NCBI RefSeq assembly: GCF_900100605.1
Contig: NZ_FNCN01000007.1
Span: 235,071 to 299,070, forward strand
Reading direction: 5' to 3'
From: Sinosporangium album
Lineage (GTDB): Bacteria > Actinomycetota > Actinomycetes > Streptosporangiales > Streptosporangiaceae
DNA: 64,000 bases
Part shown: one piece after another, positions 10,501-53,500 of the stretch
How the letters are laid out: each line of letters opens with the position of its first letter
Position numbering within the stretch: the first letter of the stretch is position 1
Translations under genes and position numbers: made by a program
The notes under the pieces: model-generated
Told to the model about the DNA's origin: nothing
Database searches by the model: none
Seen by the model: the letters and a program-made list of their open reading frames with translations, nothing else

Positions 10501-13500
10501 CGGGTGTCCTGGCCGAGGGCAGGCAGGATGTCGAAGCCTTCGACGCTTCGGTGTGGCCGCCTCGGGGCGCGGTCGCGGTCGACGTCGAAGGGCTCGGGGA
10601 GGGGCGGGGGGCGGCCTTCCAAGGGCTGCGCTCGGCGTGGCGCCGAGGGGCCGAGGTGTTCGTTGAGGCCGCGCTGCCTGCCGAGGTCGCCGGAGACAGC
10701 GGGCGATTCTCGATCCACCCGGCGTTGCTGGACGCCGTGGCGCAGGCGGACGAGCTCGTGCATGGGGTCGGCACGGGGCCGGACGGCAGGGGCCATCTCG
10801 GTCCGCATCTCAGCCCGACCGCGTGGCAGGGTGTCGCGCTGCACGCGGTTGGGGCGTCGGTCGTGCGTGCGCGGCTGGTCCGCGCGGGTGGTGAAGGCGC
10901 GGTGTCGGCCTTGCTGGTCGACGTCAAGGGCGCTCCGGTGCTGTCGGCGGAGTCACTGACTCTCTCGGTCCTCTCGGTCCCCGGTGCGCACAGGGCTGAT
11001 GGCGGCGGGTCTCTGCTCACGTTGGAGTGGATCCCGGCTCCGTCCGGCCGCAACGGGGTTGATCGGGCGACGGGATACAGGCCGACGGGATACGCACTGG
11101 TCGACTTCGCCTGGAGTGCTGCGGAGGCACCTGCGGCGAAGCGCGGTCACGGCCGGGACGGTGGGGCCGTGACCACACCCACGTTGGATCCCCCGCGTGG
11201 CCATGACCGGCCGTCTGGTACGGCGCAGCCCGGCATGCCGGTCCCGGAGGACGGGTGTTCCGGGGACGGCGTGTCGCTGGGCTTGTCCATAGGCGTCGGC
11301 GATGCCGCCGGGCTGGTTGAGGAGCCGCCGCTGATTCACGGTGGTTGGAGCGGGGTTCCGGTCGGGGCGCTGGCGGATCTGGATTCTGCGGTGCCGCCTG
11401 TCATCGTGGTTCCGGTTCCGGGTGTCGACGGTGATGATGTGCCGTCGTTCGTGCACGGGGTGTGCGGCCGGGTCCTGGGACTGGTACAGGAGTGGCTGGC
11501 GGGGGAGCGTTTCTCGGGGTCGCGTCTGGTGTTCGTGACGCGAGGGGCTGTGTCGGCCGTGTCGGCGACGGGGGAGTCGGTGGATCCGGCGGCTGGTGCG
11601 GTGTGGGGGTTGGTGGGGTCGGCGCTGTCGGAGAACCCCGGGCGTTTCGGGCTGGTGGATCTGGAGCCGGGGGCCTCACTGCCGCTGAGCGATGTGCTGG
11701 CGGGCATGTCGGCGGTCGGCGAGGAGCGTGTGGCGGTTCGTGGTGGTGAGGTCCTGGTCGCCCGCCTGGCCCGGGCATCGGCGGACGCCGCAGGCCCCGC
11801 GCGGCGCGGGGTGGCCGACATGGGGTCCCCGTCCGATGGGTCGGCCGCGGGGTCGGCGGCCTTCGTCGGCTCCAACGACGCTGGGCCGTCGGCTGCCGTC
11901 ATGTTGGGTGCTGGTTGGGCCGGTGACGGGACCGTACTGGTGACCGGCGGGACCGGCGGGTTGGGACGTGAGGTGGCCCGGCATCTGGTGGTCACGCATG
12001 AGGTGCGGAGCCTGCTGCTGGTGGGGCGCCGGGGGCTGGAAGCCCCCGGGGCTGCGGAGCTGGTGGAGGAGCTGCGGGGGCTGGGCGCCGAGGTGGTGGT
12101 GGAGGCGTGCGACGCTGCCGATCGTGACGCTCTCGCGGGGGTGCTGGCGCCCGTGGGATCCAGGCTGGTGGGAGTGGTGCATGCGGCGGGGGTGCTGGAC
12201 GACGGAGTCGCGACCTCGTTGTCCGGCGATCGGGTGTCGGGGGTGCTGCGGTCGAAGGTGGACGCGGCCTGGCATCTGCATGAGCTGACGCAGGGCCTGG
12301 ATCTGCGGATGTTCGTGCTGTTCTCGTCGATCGCGGGGGTCATGGGGGCCGCCGGGCAGGGGGCCTATGCGGCGGGGAACGTGTTCTTGGATGGTCTGGC
12401 CAGGTATCGGGCTGCTCGGGGGTTGTGCGGGGTTTCGGTGGCGTGGGGGGCGTGGGCTCCTTCCGGTGGGATGACGGGGGCGCTGTCGGAGGCGGATCTG
12501 CGCAGGTTGACCGCCTCGGGGGTCGCGCCGCTGCCGGTGGCCGAAGGGCTGGCGCTGTTCGATGCGGCGGTTCGCGGGCGGGAGCCGTACGTGGCGGCGT
12601 TGGGGCGTTTCGCGGTGAGTGCTTCGCCGGGTGGTGAGGTGCCGCCGCTGTTCCGGGGACTGGTCAGGGTGAGGCGGCGGGCGGCTGCGGCGGGAGAGGC
12701 CGCGGGGACGGCGTCCGTACTCGCCGAGCGTCTACGTCAGATGCCCGAGGCGGAGCGCGGGCGGCACATGCTGGACCTTGTACGGCAGGAGGCCGGGGTT
12801 GTCCTGGGGCATAAGTCCGGCAAGTCGGTCGATGCCACGCGAGAGTTCCGCGACCTGGGGTTCGACTCGCTCACCGCGCTGGAGCTGCGCAACCGGCTGG
12901 CCACGGCCACCGGGCTGCGCCTGCCCGCGACCCTCGTGTTCGACCACCCGACGCCGGCGGTGCTGGCCGAGCACCTGACGGCGGAACTGCTGGGGCAGCA
13001 CAGCGAGTTCGGCATCGCCGTCGTGAATGCGACGCTGCCCGCCGACGAGCCCATAGCGATCGTCGGGATGGCGTGCCGGATGCCCGGCGGGGTCGAATCG
13101 CCCGAGGACCTGTGGGAGCTGGTGGCCGAGGGCAGGGACGGCATCGGTGACTTCCCCACCGATCGAGGCTGGGATCTCGACGCCCTGTTCGGCGGGCAGG
13201 GACCCGGGCGCGGCGTCAGCGCCACTCGTCGCGGCGGCTTCCTGACTGGTGTGGGGGAGTTCGACGCTGACTTTTTCGGTATCTCGCCGCGTGAGGCGCT
13301 GGCGATGGACCCGCAGCAGCGTCTGCTGCTGGAGACATCATGGGAGGCGGTGGAGCGCGCCGGGATCGATCCGGCGGCGCTGCGCGGCAGCCGTACCGGG
13401 GTGTTCGTCGGCACGACGGGCCAGGACTACGCGACGCTCGTGATGAACTCGCGTGAGGACGTCGAAGGCCATGCGAGTACCGGGCTCGCGAACAGCGTGA

Positions 13501-16500
13501 TCTCCGGACGTGTCGCCTATGTCCTGGGGTTGGAGGGGCCCGCCGTCACCATCGATACGGCCTGCTCGTCGTCGTTGGTCGCCATGCATCTGGCCGCGCA
13601 GTCGCTGCGCAGTGGCGAAAGCTCGCTGGCCCTGGCAGGCGGCGTGACCGTTCTGTCCACGCCGGTGAGTTTCCTGGGCTTCTCACGGCAGGGCGGGCTC
13701 GCGCCCGACGGCACGTGCAAGGCGTTCGCGGACGCGGCGGACGGGACCGGGTGGTCGGAGGGCGTAGCCGTACTCCTGCTGGAGCGGCTGTCGGACGCTC
13801 GGCGCAATGGGCACCGCGTGCAGGCCGTGTTGAGGGGCTCGGCGGTCAACCAGGACGGCGCGTCCAACGGGCTCACCGCGCCGAACGGGCCTTCCCAGCA
13901 GCGGGTGATCCGCCAGGCGCTGGCCAACGCCGGGCTGTCGCCGGCCGAGGTCGACGCGGTCGAGGGACACGGCACGGGCACGCCGCTGGGGGACCCGATC
14001 GAGGCGCAGGCGCTGCTGGCGACGTACGGGCAGGGGCGGGAGCGTCCGCTGCTGCTGGGGTCGGTGAAGTCGAACATCGGCCACACGCAGGCGGCTGCGG
14101 GAGCGGCGGGCGTGATCAAGATGGTCATGGCCATGCGCTCCGGGGTGCTGCCGCCGACGCTGCACGTGGATGAGCCGTCCACGCATGTCGACTGGGCGAT
14201 GGGAGCGGTTGCCGTACTCACCGAACCGGTCCCGTGGGACAGTGCCGGGCGGCCGAGGCGGGCGGGGGTGTCGTCGTTCGGGATCAGTGGGACGAACGCG
14301 CACGTGATCGTGGAGGAGGCGCCCGACGTGCAGGAGGCCGTCGGGGAGCGGGCGGTCTCGCCGGATGCGGCGCCGGATGCGGTGCCGGGTGTGGTGCCGG
14401 GTGTGGTGCCGGGTGTGGTGCCGTGGGTGGTGTCGGGCACGTCGGAGGCGGCGCTGGGGGCGCAGGTCGAGCGGGTGATGTCCGCTGCGGGCCGTGCCGT
14501 GGACGTGGGGTTGTCGCTGGCGGGCCGTACGGCGTTCGCGCACCGGGCGGTGTTCCTCGCGGGGCCGGACGGGGTGCGGGAGGTGGCGCGGGGGCGTGCG
14601 GGTGAGCGGTCCCTGGCGGTGCTGTTCTCAGGGCAGGGGTCGCAGCGGCTGGGGATGGGCCGGGAGCTGCGTGCGCGCTTTCCCGTGTTCGCGGCGGCGT
14701 TCGATGAGGTGTGCGGGCTGCTGCCCGGCGTTCGCGAAGTCGTCTGGGGGGAGGATGCCGAGCTGCTGGATCGGACGGTTCATGCGCAGGCCGGTTTGTT
14801 CGCCCTTGAGGTTGCCCTGTTCCGGTTGGTGGAGTCGTGGGGGGTGCGGCCGGACCTGGTGGCGGGGCATTCGATCGGCGAGGTGGCGGCGGCGCATGTG
14901 GCGGGGGTGTTCTCGCTTGAGGATGCGTGTGTGCTGGTGGGGGCGCGGGGCCGGTTGATGGACGCGCTTCCGGCGGGCGGGGCGATGGTGGCGCTTCAGG
15001 CCGCCGAGGAGGAGGTGCTGGCCGAGCTCGGCCGGGATGACGGTGTGGCCGTGGCGGCGGTGAACGGGCCGACGTCGGTGGTGGTGTCGGGTGTGTCGGA
15101 GGCGGTCGAGCGGGTCCGGCGGCATTTCGAGGGGCTGGGGAGGAAGACGTCGCGGCTTCGGGTGTCGCACGCGTTCCACTCATCCCTGATGGACCCGATG
15201 CTTGAGGAGTTCCGCGCGGTCGTGGAACGGCTGGAGTTGAAAACGCCGACGATTCCCGTGGTGTCGAACCTTACGGGTGACGTCGCTTCACCTGAGGAGA
15301 TCCGTTCACCTGGGTATTGGGTTCGCCATGTTCGCCACGCCGTACGGTTCGCCGATGCGGTGCGAACGATGACGGAAAGGGACGTGTCGGCGTTTCTGGA
15401 GCTCGGGCCTGACGGGACACTGACGGCGCTGGTGCAGCAAACTCTGGACGGCGACTCCGACCATGTGGCGGCTCCGGCGCTGCGTAAGAATCAGCCCGAG
15501 GAAGACGCTGTCATCGGTGCGGTTGCCCGCCTTCATGTCGCGGGTGTCGCGGTGGGCTGGCGCCGCCTCTACGACGACACCGGCGCTCGTCCCGTGGACC
15601 TGCCCACCTATCCGTTCCAACGGCGGAACTACTGGCCCGTCCCCGCCCCACGCCTGGGCGATGTGAGCGGCGTCGGCCTCATGCCGACGGGACATCCGCT
15701 GCTCAGCGCGGTGGTTCCCCTCGCGGATTCCGATGGCGTGTTGCTGACGGGCATGGTGTCCCCGGCGACCCATCCCTGGTTGGCCGACCAAAGCTCATTC
15801 CCGGCGACGGGATTCCTGGAGCTCGCGCTGCGTGCGGGCGATCAGGTCGGCTGCGATCGTGTCGTCGAATTGACACTTGGCGAACCGCTGCCGTTGCGCG
15901 GCGGGCCGGTCGCGGTGCAGGTGTCGGTGAGTCCGCCGGACGCCTCGGGGCACCGTACGGTGCACTGCTATTCGCGCAACGATTCCTCCAGCCCATGGAC
16001 CGCGCACGCCACCGGAACCCTGGCTCCCGGTGAATCGATCGGGGAGTCGGACGCGTTCGCATGGCCGCCGAAGGATGCCGTCGCGGCTGATGGTCTCTGG
16101 CGGCGCGCTGACGAGTTGTTCGGCGAGGTTTCGCTGCCGGGCGAGACGGGCGATGCCGAAAGGTTCTGCTTGCACCCGGCGCTGGTGGATGCGGTCGTTG
16201 AGGCGGCCGAGTTCGCGGGCGTCGGTGAAGGCGAAAGCGAAGACGAAGGTGAAAGTCTTGTGCCGTCGGGATGGCGGGGGGTTTCGCTGCACGCGACGGG
16301 CGCCTCCACGGTGCGTTTCCGCGTGGCAAGGCTGAGTGGCGACGCGGTGTCGCTCTCGATGGTCGATGTGGAAGGCGCTCCGGTGCTTTCCGTGGAGTCA
16401 CTGTCACTTTCTTCTCCGTCGGTCTCCACGGAGACAGAGGCGCAGGGGCGTGGGTTCGGGTCCCTGTTGTCGTTGGAATGGGTGCTGCCGGCTGCGGGAC

Positions 16501-18386
16501 CTGGCAGGTCTTCCAGCGCCAGGCATTCGATATCGCACGCGCTGCTGGAAGCAGCCTTGTGCGGACCGGCAGGTCCAGGTGCGGCCGACCCTGCTGTGGA
16601 GCCGGTGCTGGTCGAGGGGGGCGAGGGCGGGACCCGGGCCGGGACGTTGTCGGGTCTGGGGGCCGATGTTCCGTCCGTGGTGCTTGTCCCGGTGCCGACG
16701 TTCGGCAGCGGTGATGTGCCGTCGTTCGTGCATGGGGTGTGCGGCCGGGTTCTGGGGCTGGCGCAGGAGTGGCTGGCGGGGGAGGCGTTCTCGGGGTCGC
16801 GTCTGGTGTTCGTGACACGTGGGGCCGTGTCGGTGGCCGGGGAGGCGGTGGATCCGGCGGCGGGCGCGGTGTGGGGGCTGGTGGGGTCGGCGCTGTCGGA
16901 GAATCCCGGGCGGTTCGGGCTGGTGGATCTGGAGCCGGGCGCCCCGCTTCCGCTGGAGGGTGTGGCGGCGGTCGGGGAGGAGCGGGTCGCGGTTCGTGGC
17001 GGTGAGGTGCTGGTCGGCCGGCTGGCCCGGGTGTCGGTGGAGGTTGCGGGTGCCGGTTCGGGGTGGGCGGGTGATGGGACGGTCCTGGTGACGGGGGGGA
17101 CCGGCGGGCTGGGGCGTGAGGTGGCCCGGCATCTGGTGGTCGCGCACGGGGTGCGGAGCCTGCTGCTGGTGGGGCGGAGAGGGCTTGAGGCTCCTGGGGC
17201 TGCGGAGCTGGTGGAGGAGCTTCGGGGGCTGGGCGCCGAGGTGGTGGTGAAGGCGTGTGATGTCGCTGATCGTGATGCTCTGGCGGGGGTGCTGGCGCCG
17301 GTGGGTTCGCGGCTGGTGGGGGTGGTGCATGCGGCGGGGGTGGTGGACGACGGGGTGGTGACCTCGCTGTCGGGGGAGCGGGTGTCGGGGGTGCTGCGGT
17401 CGAAGGTGGACGCGGCCTGGCATCTGCATGAGCTGACGCAGGGTGTGGATCTGCGGGTCTTCGTGCTGTTCTCGTCGGTCGCGGGGGTGATGGGGGCGGC
17501 GGGTCAGGGGGCTTACGCGGCGGGGAACGTGTTCTTGGATGGTCTGGCCCGTTATCGGGCTGTGCGGGGGTTGTGCGGGGTTTCGGTGGCGTGGGGGGCG
17601 TGGGTTCCCGCGGGTGGGATGACGGCGGCGCTGTCGGAGTCGGATCTGCGGAGGTTGGTCTCTTCGGGTGTGGCGCCGCTGTCGGTGGCGGAGGGGTTGG
17701 CGCTGTTGGACGCGGCGGTTCGCGGGCGGGAGCCGTACGTGGTGGCGTTGGGGCGTTTCGCGGTGAGTGCTTCGCCGGGTGGTGAGGTGCCGCCGCTGTT
17801 CCGGGGACTGGTCAGAGGCAAACGGCGTGCCGCACAGGCAGGAGCGGGCACGGAGCTCGCTGCGGCGATGGCCGAACGATTGCGTGGCATGCGGGACGGC
17901 GACCGCCTGCGACATGTCCTGGATATGGTGCGGGCCGAGGGGGCGGCCGTACTCGGACACACGTCCGGCGATGCCCTTGACGCCGCGCGGGAGTTCCGCG
18001 ACCTGGGCTTCGACTCGCTCACCGCGCTGGAGCTGCGCAACCGGCTGACCACGGCCACCGGGCTGCGCCTGCCCGCGACCCTCGTGTTCGACCACCCGAC
18101 GCCGGCGGTGCTGGCCGAGCACCTGCTGGCGGAGATGCTGAACGAACACAGCGATTCAATTGAGCAAGCACTGCTTTCCGACCTCGATAAATTCGAGGTC
18201 GCTCTGGCCGCGGGCGATGCGGATGCCTCTCTCAAATCCGCAGTGTCTCTTCGCCTACGCCGAATGCTGCACAAGCTTAACGAGGATGACTCCGGCAAAA
18301 GCGTTGCCGAACACATTGAGGCCGCCGACGCGGACGAGATTTTCGCGTTCATCGACAACGAGCTCGGCCGTCTGACCGACCGCTGA
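7443..18386 (+). CDS. Modular type I PKS, gene B, two modules (KS-AT-DH0-KR-ACP x2)
   Basis: This is a 3647-residue PKS. The ATG at 7443 is preceded by ggag (7432-7435) at good spacing, 12 bp after gene A. Order: N-terminal docking coiled coil (1-34), KS (35-459), malonyl AT (539-878), DH-like (895-1175), KR (1193-1716), ACP (1770-1850), KS (1869-2292), malonyl AT (2390-2733), eroded DH (2750-2990), KR (3006-3446), ACP (3487-3566) and C-terminal docking (about 3570-3647, ending [16 protein letters not shown]). Both KS Cys, both KR Tyr and both ACP Ser are present. Both DH domains look inactive, the second unmistakably. Each module should add a malonyl unit and leave a hydroxyl. It corresponds in module count and content to the FscE-type protein (modules 17-18) of aromatic heptaene clusters; that match is inference. 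Confidence 0.96.
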   Translation: MTTPNDKVVQALRSSMKEAERLRRHNRELLSAAAEPIAVVAMSCRYPGGADTPEALWDLVAAGVDATSPLPADRGWDLAALYGAGTDTRGTDVSLRGGFLDSAAHFDADFFGISPREAVTMDPQQRLLLETSWEAFERGGLDPVALRGSRTGVFIGTNGQDYAYLLVRSLADATGDIGTGIAAGAVSGRVSYTFGLEGPAVTVDTACSSSLVAVHLAVQSLRAGECALALAGGVNIMSTPGSLLEFSRQGGLAADGRCKAYGDAADGTGWSEGVGVLLLARLSHARRNRYPVLAVIRGSAVNQDGASNGFTAPNGPSQQRVVRAALASAGLSPADVDVVEGHGTATPLGDPIEVGALLAAYGQERDRPLLLGSVKSNIGHTQAAAGVAGVIKMVMALRHGVVPPTLHVDAPSSHVDWSAGTVELLTEAREWPEGGRPRRAGVSSFGISGTNAHVIVEQAPSAPQEAAAVGEPGVVPWVVSGKSDVALDAQVERVTSAAGRAVDVGFSLAGRTAFAHRAVFLAGPDGVREIARGRAGERSVAFLFSGQGAQRLGMGRELHGRFSVFAAAFDEVCGLLPGVRDVVWGEDAGLLDRTVHAQAGLFAVEVALFRLVESWGVRPDLVAGHSIGEVAAAHVAGVFSLEDACVLVGARGRLMDALPSEGAMAAVQATEGEVLAELGQDGVAVAAVNGPASVVVSGDEDAVERVRRHFEGLGRKTSRLRVSHAFHSPLMDPMLEEFRAVVEGLSFNAPEFPLVSNVTGGLADPQVVTTPDYWVRHVRDTVRFADGVRSLREAGATAFLELGPGGVLTALVRGIVDEGCVAAAGLRADRPEETALLGGLAELYVAGVKVDWAAAFDGTGARRIGLPTYAFQRERYWPALQPDAGDPSALGLATADHPLLGAVVPLAGREELLFTTRLSTRELPWSADHTVDGVAVLPATAFLELAVLAGDYAGCDTVRELSVREPLVLPEDGAVVVQVWVGAPDASGARSVGFFSRTDGPGSSGRGMVELDEVWVEHASGVLAEGRQDVEAFDASVWPPRGAVAVDVEGLGEGRGAAFQGLRSAWRRGAEVFVEAALPAEVAGDSGRFSIHPALLDAVAQADELVHGVGTGPDGRGHLGPHLSPTAWQGVALHAVGASVVRARLVRAGGEGAVSALLVDVKGAPVLSAESLTLSVLSVPGAHRADGGGSLLTLEWIPAPSGRNGVDRATGYRPTGYALVDFAWSAAEAPAAKRGHGRDGGAVTTPTLDPPRGHDRPSGTAQPGMPVPEDGCSGDGVSLGLSIGVGDAAGLVEEPPLIHGGWSGVPVGALADLDSAVPPVIVVPVPGVDGDDVPSFVHGVCGRVLGLVQEWLAGERFSGSRLVFVTRGAVSAVSATGESVDPAAGAVWGLVGSALSENPGRFGLVDLEPGASLPLSDVLAGMSAVGEERVAVRGGEVLVARLARASADAAGPARRGVADMGSPSDGSAAGSAAFVGSNDAGPSAAVMLGAGWAGDGTVLVTGGTGGLGREVARHLVVTHEVRSLLLVGRRGLEAPGAAELVEELRGLGAEVVVEACDAADRDALAGVLAPVGSRLVGVVHAAGVLDDGVATSLSGDRVSGVLRSKVDAAWHLHELTQGLDLRMFVLFSSIAGVMGAAGQGAYAAGNVFLDGLARYRAARGLCGVSVAWGAWAPSGGMTGALSEADLRRLTASGVAPLPVAEGLALFDAAVRGREPYVAALGRFAVSASPGGEVPPLFRGLVRVRRRAAAAGEAAGTASVLAERLRQMPEAERGRHMLDLVRQEAGVVLGHKSGKSVDATREFRDLGFDSLTALELRNRLATATGLRLPATLVFDHPTPAVLAEHLTAELLGQHSEFGIAVVNATLPADEPIAIVGMACRMPGGVESPEDLWELVAEGRDGIGDFPTDRGWDLDALFGGQGPGRGVSATRRGGFLTGVGEFDADFFGISPREALAMDPQQRLLLETSWEAVERAGIDPAALRGSRTGVFVGTTGQDYATLVMNSREDVEGHASTGLANSVISGRVAYVLGLEGPAVTIDTACSSSLVAMHLAAQSLRSGESSLALAGGVTVLSTPVSFLGFSRQGGLAPDGTCKAFADAADGTGWSEGVAVLLLERLSDARRNGHRVQAVLRGSAVNQDGASNGLTAPNGPSQQRVIRQALANAGLSPAEVDAVEGHGTGTPLGDPIEAQALLATYGQGRERPLLLGSVKSNIGHTQAAAGAAGVIKMVMAMRSGVLPPTLHVDEPSTHVDWAMGAVAVLTEPVPWDSAGRPRRAGVSSFGISGTNAHVIVEEAPDVQEAVGERAVSPDAAPDAVPGVVPGVVPGVVPWVVSGTSEAALGAQVERVMSAAGRAVDVGLSLAGRTAFAHRAVFLAGPDGVREVARGRAGERSLAVLFSGQGSQRLGMGRELRARFPVFAAAFDEVCGLLPGVREVVWGEDAELLDRTVHAQAGLFALEVALFRLVESWGVRPDLVAGHSIGEVAAAHVAGVFSLEDACVLVGARGRLMDALPAGGAMVALQAAEEEVLAELGRDDGVAVAAVNGPTSVVVSGVSEAVERVRRHFEGLGRKTSRLRVSHAFHSSLMDPMLEEFRAVVERLELKTPTIPVVSNLTGDVASPEEIRSPGYWVRHVRHAVRFADAVRTMTERDVSAFLELGPDGTLTALVQQTLDGDSDHVAAPALRKNQPEEDAVIGAVARLHVAGVAVGWRRLYDDTGARPVDLPTYPFQRRNYWPVPAPRLGDVSGVGLMPTGHPLLSAVVPLADSDGVLLTGMVSPATHPWLADQSSFPATGFLELALRAGDQVGCDRVVELTLGEPLPLRGGPVAVQVSVSPPDASGHRTVHCYSRNDSSSPWTAHATGTLAPGESIGESDAFAWPPKDAVAADGLWRRADELFGEVSLPGETGDAERFCLHPALVDAVVEAAEFAGVGEGESEDEGESLVPSGWRGVSLHATGASTVRFRVARLSGDAVSLSMVDVEGAPVLSVESLSLSSPSVSTETEAQGRGFGSLLSLEWVLPAAGPGRSSSARHSISHALLEAALCGPAGPGAADPAVEPVLVEGGEGGTRAGTLSGLGADVPSVVLVPVPTFGSGDVPSFVHGVCGRVLGLAQEWLAGEAFSGSRLVFVTRGAVSVAGEAVDPAAGAVWGLVGSALSENPGRFGLVDLEPGAPLPLEGVAAVGEERVAVRGGEVLVGRLARVSVEVAGAGSGWAGDGTVLVTGGTGGLGREVARHLVVAHGVRSLLLVGRRGLEAPGAAELVEELRGLGAEVVVKACDVADRDALAGVLAPVGSRLVGVVHAAGVVDDGVVTSLSGERVSGVLRSKVDAAWHLHELTQGVDLRVFVLFSSVAGVMGAAGQGAYAAGNVFLDGLARYRAVRGLCGVSVAWGAWVPAGGMTAALSESDLRRLVSSGVAPLSVAEGLALLDAAVRGREPYVVALGRFAVSASPGGEVPPLFRGLVRGKRRAAQAGAGTELAAAMAERLRGMRDGDRLRHVLDMVRAEGAAVLGHTSGDALDAAREFRDLGFDSLTALELRNRLTTATGLRLPATLVFDHPTPAVLAEHLLAEMLNEHSDSIEQALLSDLDKFEVALAAGDADASLKSAVSLRLRRMLHKLNEDDSGKSVAEHIEAADADEIFAFIDNELGRLTDR
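7545..12990 (+). other. Gene B, module 1: KS-AT(malonyl)-DH(probably inactive)-KR-ACP
   Basis: The KS has its Cys at 8061-8063; its His motif reads EGHGTAT, with the His kept. The AT has GHSIGE (Ser 9318) and HAFH (9612-9623): malonyl. The DH-like domain (10125-10965) keeps [10 protein letters not shown] (His 10227) and LLDAVAQ (Asp 10731). The GYxYGPxF segment has been shortened to GRGAAFQGL (around 10600), which probably disables dehydration. The KR has GGTGGLG (from 11944), LDD (12195-12203) and Tyr 12366: active B-type. The ACP Ser is at 12867. Predicted output is a malonyl extension with a beta-hydroxyl. Confidence 0.88.
8811..9020 (+). repeat. Identical KS-AT linker tract, copy in gene B module 1
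   Basis: 210 nt are identical by eye to 24994-25203 in gene C module 2. They cover the whole KS-AT linker, from [13 protein letters not shown] to the VFLAGPDG segment. Such identity in a fast-evolving linker implies recent exchange. Confidence 0.85.
14361..14420 (+). repeat. 12-nt in-frame tandem repeat (PDAA/PGVV units) in KS-AT linker
   Basis: Five copies of a 12-nt unit encode [20 protein letters not shown]; the last three are identical. They sit in the KS-to-AT linker of gene B module 2. The equivalent linker in other modules has a single GVVPWVV, so the copies arose by local expansion. Confidence 0.85.
15690..16410 (+). other. Inactivated dehydratase domain (DH0) in gene B module 2
   Basis: The domain is recognisable from HPLLSAVV to SLHATGAS. 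Where active DHs have ADHxxxGxxxxP, this reads ADQSSFP. The catalytic His codon is Gln (15789-15791) and about five residues (15 nt) are deleted in frame, taking the conserved Gly with them. The GYxYGPxFxGLRAAW segment is also missing, so the text runs directly to [11 protein letters not shown]. An LVDAV Asp (16188-16190) survives. It cannot dehydrate and is probably kept only as scaffold. Confidence 0.9.
18150..18383 (+). other. C-terminal docking domain of gene B product
   Basis: After the last ACP come two helices ([14 protein letters not shown] and [13 protein letters not shown]) and a terminal motif, [15 protein letters not shown]. This is the common actinobacterial PKS C-terminal docking class, also seen at the end of gene D. 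It should dock to the KLxDYLKxVTAEL-type N-terminus of gene C. The first part of the segment is noticeably less G+C-rich than the rest of the gene. Confidence 0.8.
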
Positions 18387-18405
18387 TCATCGGAAGGGTC
18401 CCCCC

Positions 18406-34359
<15,954 letters not shown>

Positions 34360-34369
34360 CATGCTCGTG

Positions 34370-34404
34370 AGAAGGCGTGCCGCGGTATGCCCGGTGCGCC
34401 TTCT
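34370..34404. terminator. Terminator-like hairpin after gene C
   Basis: An 8-bp perfect stem (agaaggcg 34370-34377 with cgccttct 34397-34404) encloses a 19-nt loop that has its own short ccg/cgg pairing. It starts 11 bp after the gene C stop, and ttc follows the stem, without a long T tract. It is consistent with termination of the A-B-C transcript before the gene D promoter region. Confidence 0.5.
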
Positions 34405-34417
34405 TCATGCCGTTCCT

Positions 34418-34433
34418 CTAGGGAAATCCGCAG
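34418..34433. promoter_or_regulatory. Predicted PAS-LuxR (PimM/FscRI-type) operator upstream of gene D
   Basis: CTAGGGAAATCCGCAG matches the published PimM-class operator consensus CTVGGGAWWTCCCBAG at 15 of 16 positions; the only mismatch is G for C at position 13. It lies in the only sizeable intergenic region, between the terminator-like hairpin and the gene D start, ending 105 bp before the ATG. PAS-LuxR activators of this family control polyene macrolide clusters, and their sites usually sit at or near the -35 region of PKS promoters. No convincing -10 element is visible. Binding is inference. Confidence 0.72.
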
Positions 34434-34460
34434 TCCCCGATGACCACACTGAGCGGGGAC
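34433..34460. repeat. Inverted repeat in the gene D upstream region
   Basis: gtccccg (34433-34439) pairs with cggggac (34454-34460) around a 14-nt loop. It abuts the right end of the predicted PAS-LuxR site. It could be a second protein-binding site or a leader hairpin; there is no T tract to suggest a terminator. Confidence 0.4.
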
Positions 34461-34538
34461 ACGGCTCGGATCCGACGTCAGTCGTCTGCATGAGTCCACC
34501 GACACCCCCGGCATCCCACCCGAGAGGTTGGCATCCTC

Positions 34539-50525
<15,987 letters not shown>

Positions 50526-50580
50526 CCGAGCCCGGCCGACCACCCCACACATCCATCCCGAACAGCGAGGTTTCCCGTCC

Positions 50581-53500
50581 ATGGCTGGTTCGTCCGAGGA
50601 CAAGCTCCGCGACTACCTCAAGAAGGTCACCGCCGACCTGCGGCGCACCAAGCAGCGGCTGGAATCGGTCGAGGCGCGCGACAGCGAACCCGTCGCCGTC
50701 ATCGGCATGGCCTGCCGTTTCCCCGGCGGCGTTCGGACGCCCGAGGACCTGTGGCGGCTCGTCGCGGACGGCGGCGACGCCATCGGCCCGCTCCCCGCCG
50801 ACCGGGGGTGGGACCTCGACCGGCTCTACCACCCCCTGCCCGGCACGCCCGGCAAAAGCTACGTCAAGCACGGCGGCTTCATCGACATCGCGGCCGACTT
50901 CGACGCCGACTTCTTCGGCATCGCGCCGCGCGAGGCGCTCGCCATGGACCCCCAGCAGCGGCTGCTCCTCGAAACCGCCTGGGAGACCTTCGAACACGCT
51001 CGCATCGCCCCCGGCACGCTGCACGGCAGCACCACAGGCGTCTTCATCGGCGGCGCCGACACCGACTACGGATCGCTCGCCAGGCAGACCGGCGAAACCG
51101 AAGGCCACCAGCTCACCGGGGGCGCCGTCAGCGTGCTCTCCGGCCGCATCGCCTACACATTCGGCCTCGAAGGGCCCGCCGTCACCGTCGACACGGCCTG
51201 CTCCTCCTCCCTGGTAGCCCTGCACTTCGCCGTACGCGCGCTCCGCACCGGCGAATGCGACCTGGCTCTCGCCGGGGGCGCCGCCGTCATGCCCACCACC
51301 CGCCTGTTCACCGAGTTCTCCCGCCAGCGCGGCCTCGCCCCCGACGGGCGCAGCAAGCCGTTCGCCAACGCGGCCGACGGCACCTCCTGGTCCGAAGGCG
51401 CCGGCGTCGTCCTCCTCGAACGCCTCACCGACGCTCGGCGGCGCGGGCGCCGGATCCTCGCCGTCATCCGCGGCACAGCCGTCAACCAGGACGGCGCCAG
51501 CAGCCGCCTCACCGCACCCAACGGGCCCTCCCAGCAGCGCGTCATCAACGCCGCCCTCGCCAACGCCCACCTCACCCCCGACCAGGTCGACGCCGTCGAA
51601 GCCCACGGCACCGGCACCCGCCTCGGCGACCCCATCGAAGCCGGGGCCCTCCTCGCCGCCTACGGCCAGAACCGCGACCGGCCGCTCCTCCTCGGAGCCG
51701 TCAAGTCCAACCTCGGCCACACCCAGGCCGCCGCCGGCATCGCCGGCGTCATCAAAACCGTCATGGCCCTCCGGCACGGGCTCCTGCCCCCGACCCTCCA
51801 CGTGGACACGCCGTCCAGCCACATCGACTGGACGGCCGGAGCCGTCGAGCTGCTCACCCGGCTCACCCCGTGGCCCGCGACCGGCCGCCCCCGCCGGGCA
51901 GGGGTTTCCGCCTTCGGCATCAGCGGCACCAACGCGCACGTGGTCATGGAGGAAGGCGACCGGCCGGCCGAGCCGGTGGACATCGAACCGGCGGGGCCGT
52001 ATCGGGTGGTGCCGCTGGTGCTTTCCGGGAAGAGCGAAGCGGCGCTGTGTGCGCAGGCGGACCGGCTGCTCGCTCACCTGGACGGGATTGGGGCGACCGC
52101 GCACGAGCAGGGCACAGCGTCGCACGGTGCCGACCGCGGTGCCGACCGCGGTGCCGACCGGCTGGGGATCGCCGCTCTAGCGGACGTCGGCCTGTCGCTG
52201 GCGGCGACGCGGTCGGTGTTCACTCACCGGGCCGTGGTCTTGGCCGCGGCCTCGGCAGGGGTGAGCGGGGGGCTTTCGGCGGTGGCGGGCGGGTCGGCGA
52301 ACGCCGGTGCTGTGGAAGGCGCCGCCTGCGGTGGGGGGACGGCGTTCCTCTTTTCGGGGCAGGGGTCGCAGCGGCTGGGGATGGGCCGGGGGCTGTATGA
52401 GCGGTTCCCGGTGTTCGCGGCGGTGTTCGATGAGGTGTGCGGGCTGCTGCCCGGCGTTCGCGAAGTCGTCTGGGGCGAGGATGCCGAGCTGCTGGATCGG
52501 ACGGTTCATGCGCAGGCGGCGTTGTTCGCGGTCGAGGTGGCGCTGTTTCGGCTGGTGGAGTCGTGGGGGGTGCGGCCGGACCTGGTGGCCGGGCATTCGA
52601 TCGGCGAGGTGGCGGCGGCGCACGTGGCCGGGGTGTTCTCGCTTGAGGATGCGTGTGTGCTGGTGGGGGCGCGGGGCCGGTTGATGGACGCGTTGCCGGC
52701 GGGCGGGGCGATGGTGGCGCTCCAGGCCGCCGAGGAGGAGGTGCTGGCCGAGCTCGGCCGGGATGACGGTGTGGCCGTGGCGGCGGTGAACGGGCCGACG
52801 TCGGTGGTGGTGTCGGGTGTGTCGGAGGCGGTCGAGCGGGTCCGGCGGCATTTCGAGGAACTGGGGAGGAAGACGTCGCGGCTTCGGGTGTCGCACGCGT
52901 TCCATTCGCCGTCGATGGATCCGATGCTGGACGAGTTCCGGGCGGTGGTGGCGGAGCTTTCGCTTCACGCGCCGTCCCTTCCGGTGGTGTCCAATCTGAC
53001 GGGCAGGGTCGCGGCCGTTGAGGATCTGTGCTCGGCGGAGTATTGGATGCGTCACGTGCGCGAGGCCGTACGTTTCGCCGACGGTGTCCGTACGCTCCGA
53101 GACGAGGGCGTGACACGGTTCCTGGAGCTGGGGCCCGACGGCGTGTTGAGCGCGATGGCCGCCGAGTCGGCGCCGGACGCGGCCGTGGTGACCCCGACGT
53201 TGCGGCGCGGGGAAAGCGAGGAGCGGACGGCACTCGCCGCCATGGCGCACCTGCACGTGTCCGGCGTGCCGGTGCGGTGGGCCGAGATTTACGCGGGGAC
53301 AGGCGCGCGGCATGTCGACCTGCCGACGTATGCGTTCCAACGACGGCGCTTCTGGCCGACCGCCGCCACCTCGCCCGGCGATGTCAGCGCGGCCGGCCTG
53401 GAAACGGCGGACCACCCGCTTCTCGGCGCCGCCGTCGACCTGCCCGATGGCGGCGGAGTGCTGTTCACCGGGCGTCTGTCCGTGCAGTCCCACCCATGGC

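Larger units (their letters stand above)
13047..18140 (+). other. Gene B, module 2: KS-AT(malonyl)-DH0(deleted active site)-KR-ACP
   Basis: The KS Cys is at 13563. The AT has GHSIGE (Ser 14871) and HAFH (15168-15179): malonyl. The KR (16460-17780) has GGTGGLG, VDD and Tyr 17514: active. The ACP Ser is at 18015. The DH remnant between AT and KR lacks the catalytic His and the YGP loop and is described separately. Output is a malonyl extension with a retained hydroxyl. Confidence 0.9.

Noticed and set aside
10125..10965. Calling the gene B module 1 DH active on the basis of its intact HxxxGxxxxP motif
   Set aside because: The YGP loop is shortened as in the other polyol-module DHs, so activity is unlikely; kept as probably inactive.
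50526..50580. Promoter or terminator between genes D and E
   Set aside because: In these 55 bp I see only a ribosome binding site; there is no hairpin with a T tract and no PAS-LuxR-like box.
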